A stretch of DNA of 64,000 nt from Megalonaias nervosa (taxonomy: Eukaryota > Mollusca > Bivalvia > Unionida > Unionidae), in the NCBI GenBank assembly GCA_016617855.1, contig JAECUM010001876.1, positions 1-64,000 of the forward strand. Reading direction: 5' to 3'. The notes under the pieces are model-generated. The model made no database searches. It saw only the letters and a program-made list of their open reading frames with translations, and was not told where the DNA came from. Both the position numbers and the translations under genes were made by a program. Below are positions 63,233 through 64,000 of this stretch, in pieces. How positions within the stretch are numbered: the first letter of the stretch is position 1; the number at the start of each line of letters is the position of its first letter.

Positions 63233-64000
63233 ATGATGCACCAACTGTCTTGCGCCTGTTCCAAGTCGGAACTGGATCTGTTTGCCATGCCACCCAACGT
63301 GATGACGATGCAAGAATCCCAATGGGTCGAATTTCATCCCGTCTCCTCTTTGACGGATTCAACTCCCATCGAGGTTGAAATCAAAGGACAGCCCAAAGAT
63401 TACATCGATCTGAATAGCAGTCCGTCAACAATTTCATGCATTCCTTGTTCAGCGAAGTGGATTTATACTTGAATAACAAACTGGTCTGCAGTAGCATGGA
63501 TACGTACTCTTACCGAGCGTACCTGGAAAATCTCTTGATGTACGGAAAAGAGGCCATGAACACTCATCTGGATGCTTGCGTGGTATGGAAACCTGACACC
63601 GCAGGTGAAGACACGTTTAACGACACATCCCTGACAGCAGATGACAATCCTCACAATGTGGGTTTTAACGACCGTCGAAAGAAAATCGTGCAAGGCCGTA
63701 GTTTAGAACTGATGGATCGTTTGCATTTGGACATGTGGTTGCAAGACAAGTATTTGCTCAACGGAGTGGATATTCGCCTGAGACTAAATTACAGCAGTGT
63801 CGGTTTCCATTTGATGGCTCATGCCAATGAATACAAAATCATAATCCAAGAAGCCAGACTTTACGTGCGACGCGTAGAAGTGTTACCTAAAGCGGGGGGA
63901 AACGACATCAGTCACACATTGAGCAGAACGACCGCCAAGTATCCGATACGACGCGTAGATGTGAAAACGTTCACCATTGCTGCTGGACTCCGATCCAAGC
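63233..64000 (+). pseudogene. Major capsid protein (F54H12.2-like lineage), partial, cut by right edge
   Basis: SELDLFAMPPNVMTMQESQW and VEFHPVSSLTDSTPIEVEIK open the protein. A frameshift near 63,440 leads to VDLYLNNKLVCSSMDTYSYR, then RSLELMDRLHLDMWLQDKYL, GVDIRLRLNYSSVGFHLMAH and YPIRRVDVKTFTIAAG at the edge. The order corresponds to the double-jelly-roll capsid protein of the lineage often annotated as uncharacterized F54H12.2-like. It assembles the shell. The C-terminal half lies beyond the window; the full span can be judged from element C. Only one break is seen in 768 bases. Confidence 0.85.

Larger units (their letters stand above)
49500..64000. mobile_element. Element D: young Polinton/Maverick (adintovirus-like) element, right end outside window
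   Basis: The gene order on the plus strand is coiled protein, polymerase B, two unknown genes, packaging ATPase, GGF-type small genes, MSQLQ gene, Pro-rich gene, chromodomain integrase, TM protein, penton-like protein, basic HGL protein and capsid protein. Two genes are on the minus strand near the left. Neighbouring frames overlap by a few to 25 bases, as in compact viral genomes. G+C is higher than in the host flank. Both ends are unplaced, as the right end leaves the window inside the capsid gene. Confidence 0.88.

Overview
The window reads as animal (metazoan) nuclear DNA. It has simple-sequence repeats, minisatellites, tRNA-derived SINE copies with target-site duplications, a non-LTR retrotransposon, a hAT remnant and one spliced-looking KCTD-type BTB exon. 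A lophotrochozoan, perhaps a mollusc, is my best guess from the style of the repeats, and it is only a guess. Nothing points to a bacterium.

The striking content is several insertions of Polinton/Maverick (adintovirus-like) DNA-virus-type elements. Element A (about 1-13,830, cut by the left edge) is a full but decayed set. It has family B DNA polymerase, HNH endonuclease, a PLA2-like domain joined to a chromodomain integrase, adenovirus-type protease, pVI-like peptide, double-jelly-roll capsid protein, penton-like protein, packaging ATPase, and a trimeric-fibre-like gene with phage-tail-type repeats. Element B (19,260-20,698) holds only penton-like remains. Element C (23,460-28,910) is a deletion derivative, cut by SINEs, of the same lineage as element D. 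Element D (about 49,500 to the right edge) is younger. Many of its frames are open or nearly so: integrase, ATPase, TM protein, penton-like protein, capsid and several small basic proteins. Its polymerase, however, is broken by many stops and frameshifts. A and D carry clearly different capsid-protein lineages, so at least two Polinton families invaded this locus.

Between the elements lie ordinary-looking host regions: a hAT transposase remnant (15.2-16.3 kb), a reverse transcriptase/APE endonuclease retrotransposon (20.8-23.1 kb), AT-rich intergenic sequence with foldback hairpins (29-34 kb), two coding-like minisatellites (36.1-36.7 and 38.7-39.3 kb), and a KCTD-like exon with a tandem partial duplicate (39.7-41.8 kb). 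A gene-poor stretch (42-49 kb) contains a few weak coding-like remnants.

The most unusual signal is at the left of element D. Two divergent non-histone genes share a 188-bp promoter with a TATA box facing each way, and each ends about 30 bases past its stop codon in a canonical histone-type 3' stem-loop. This suggests that this viral-type element makes some mRNAs by the histone, non-polyadenylated route.
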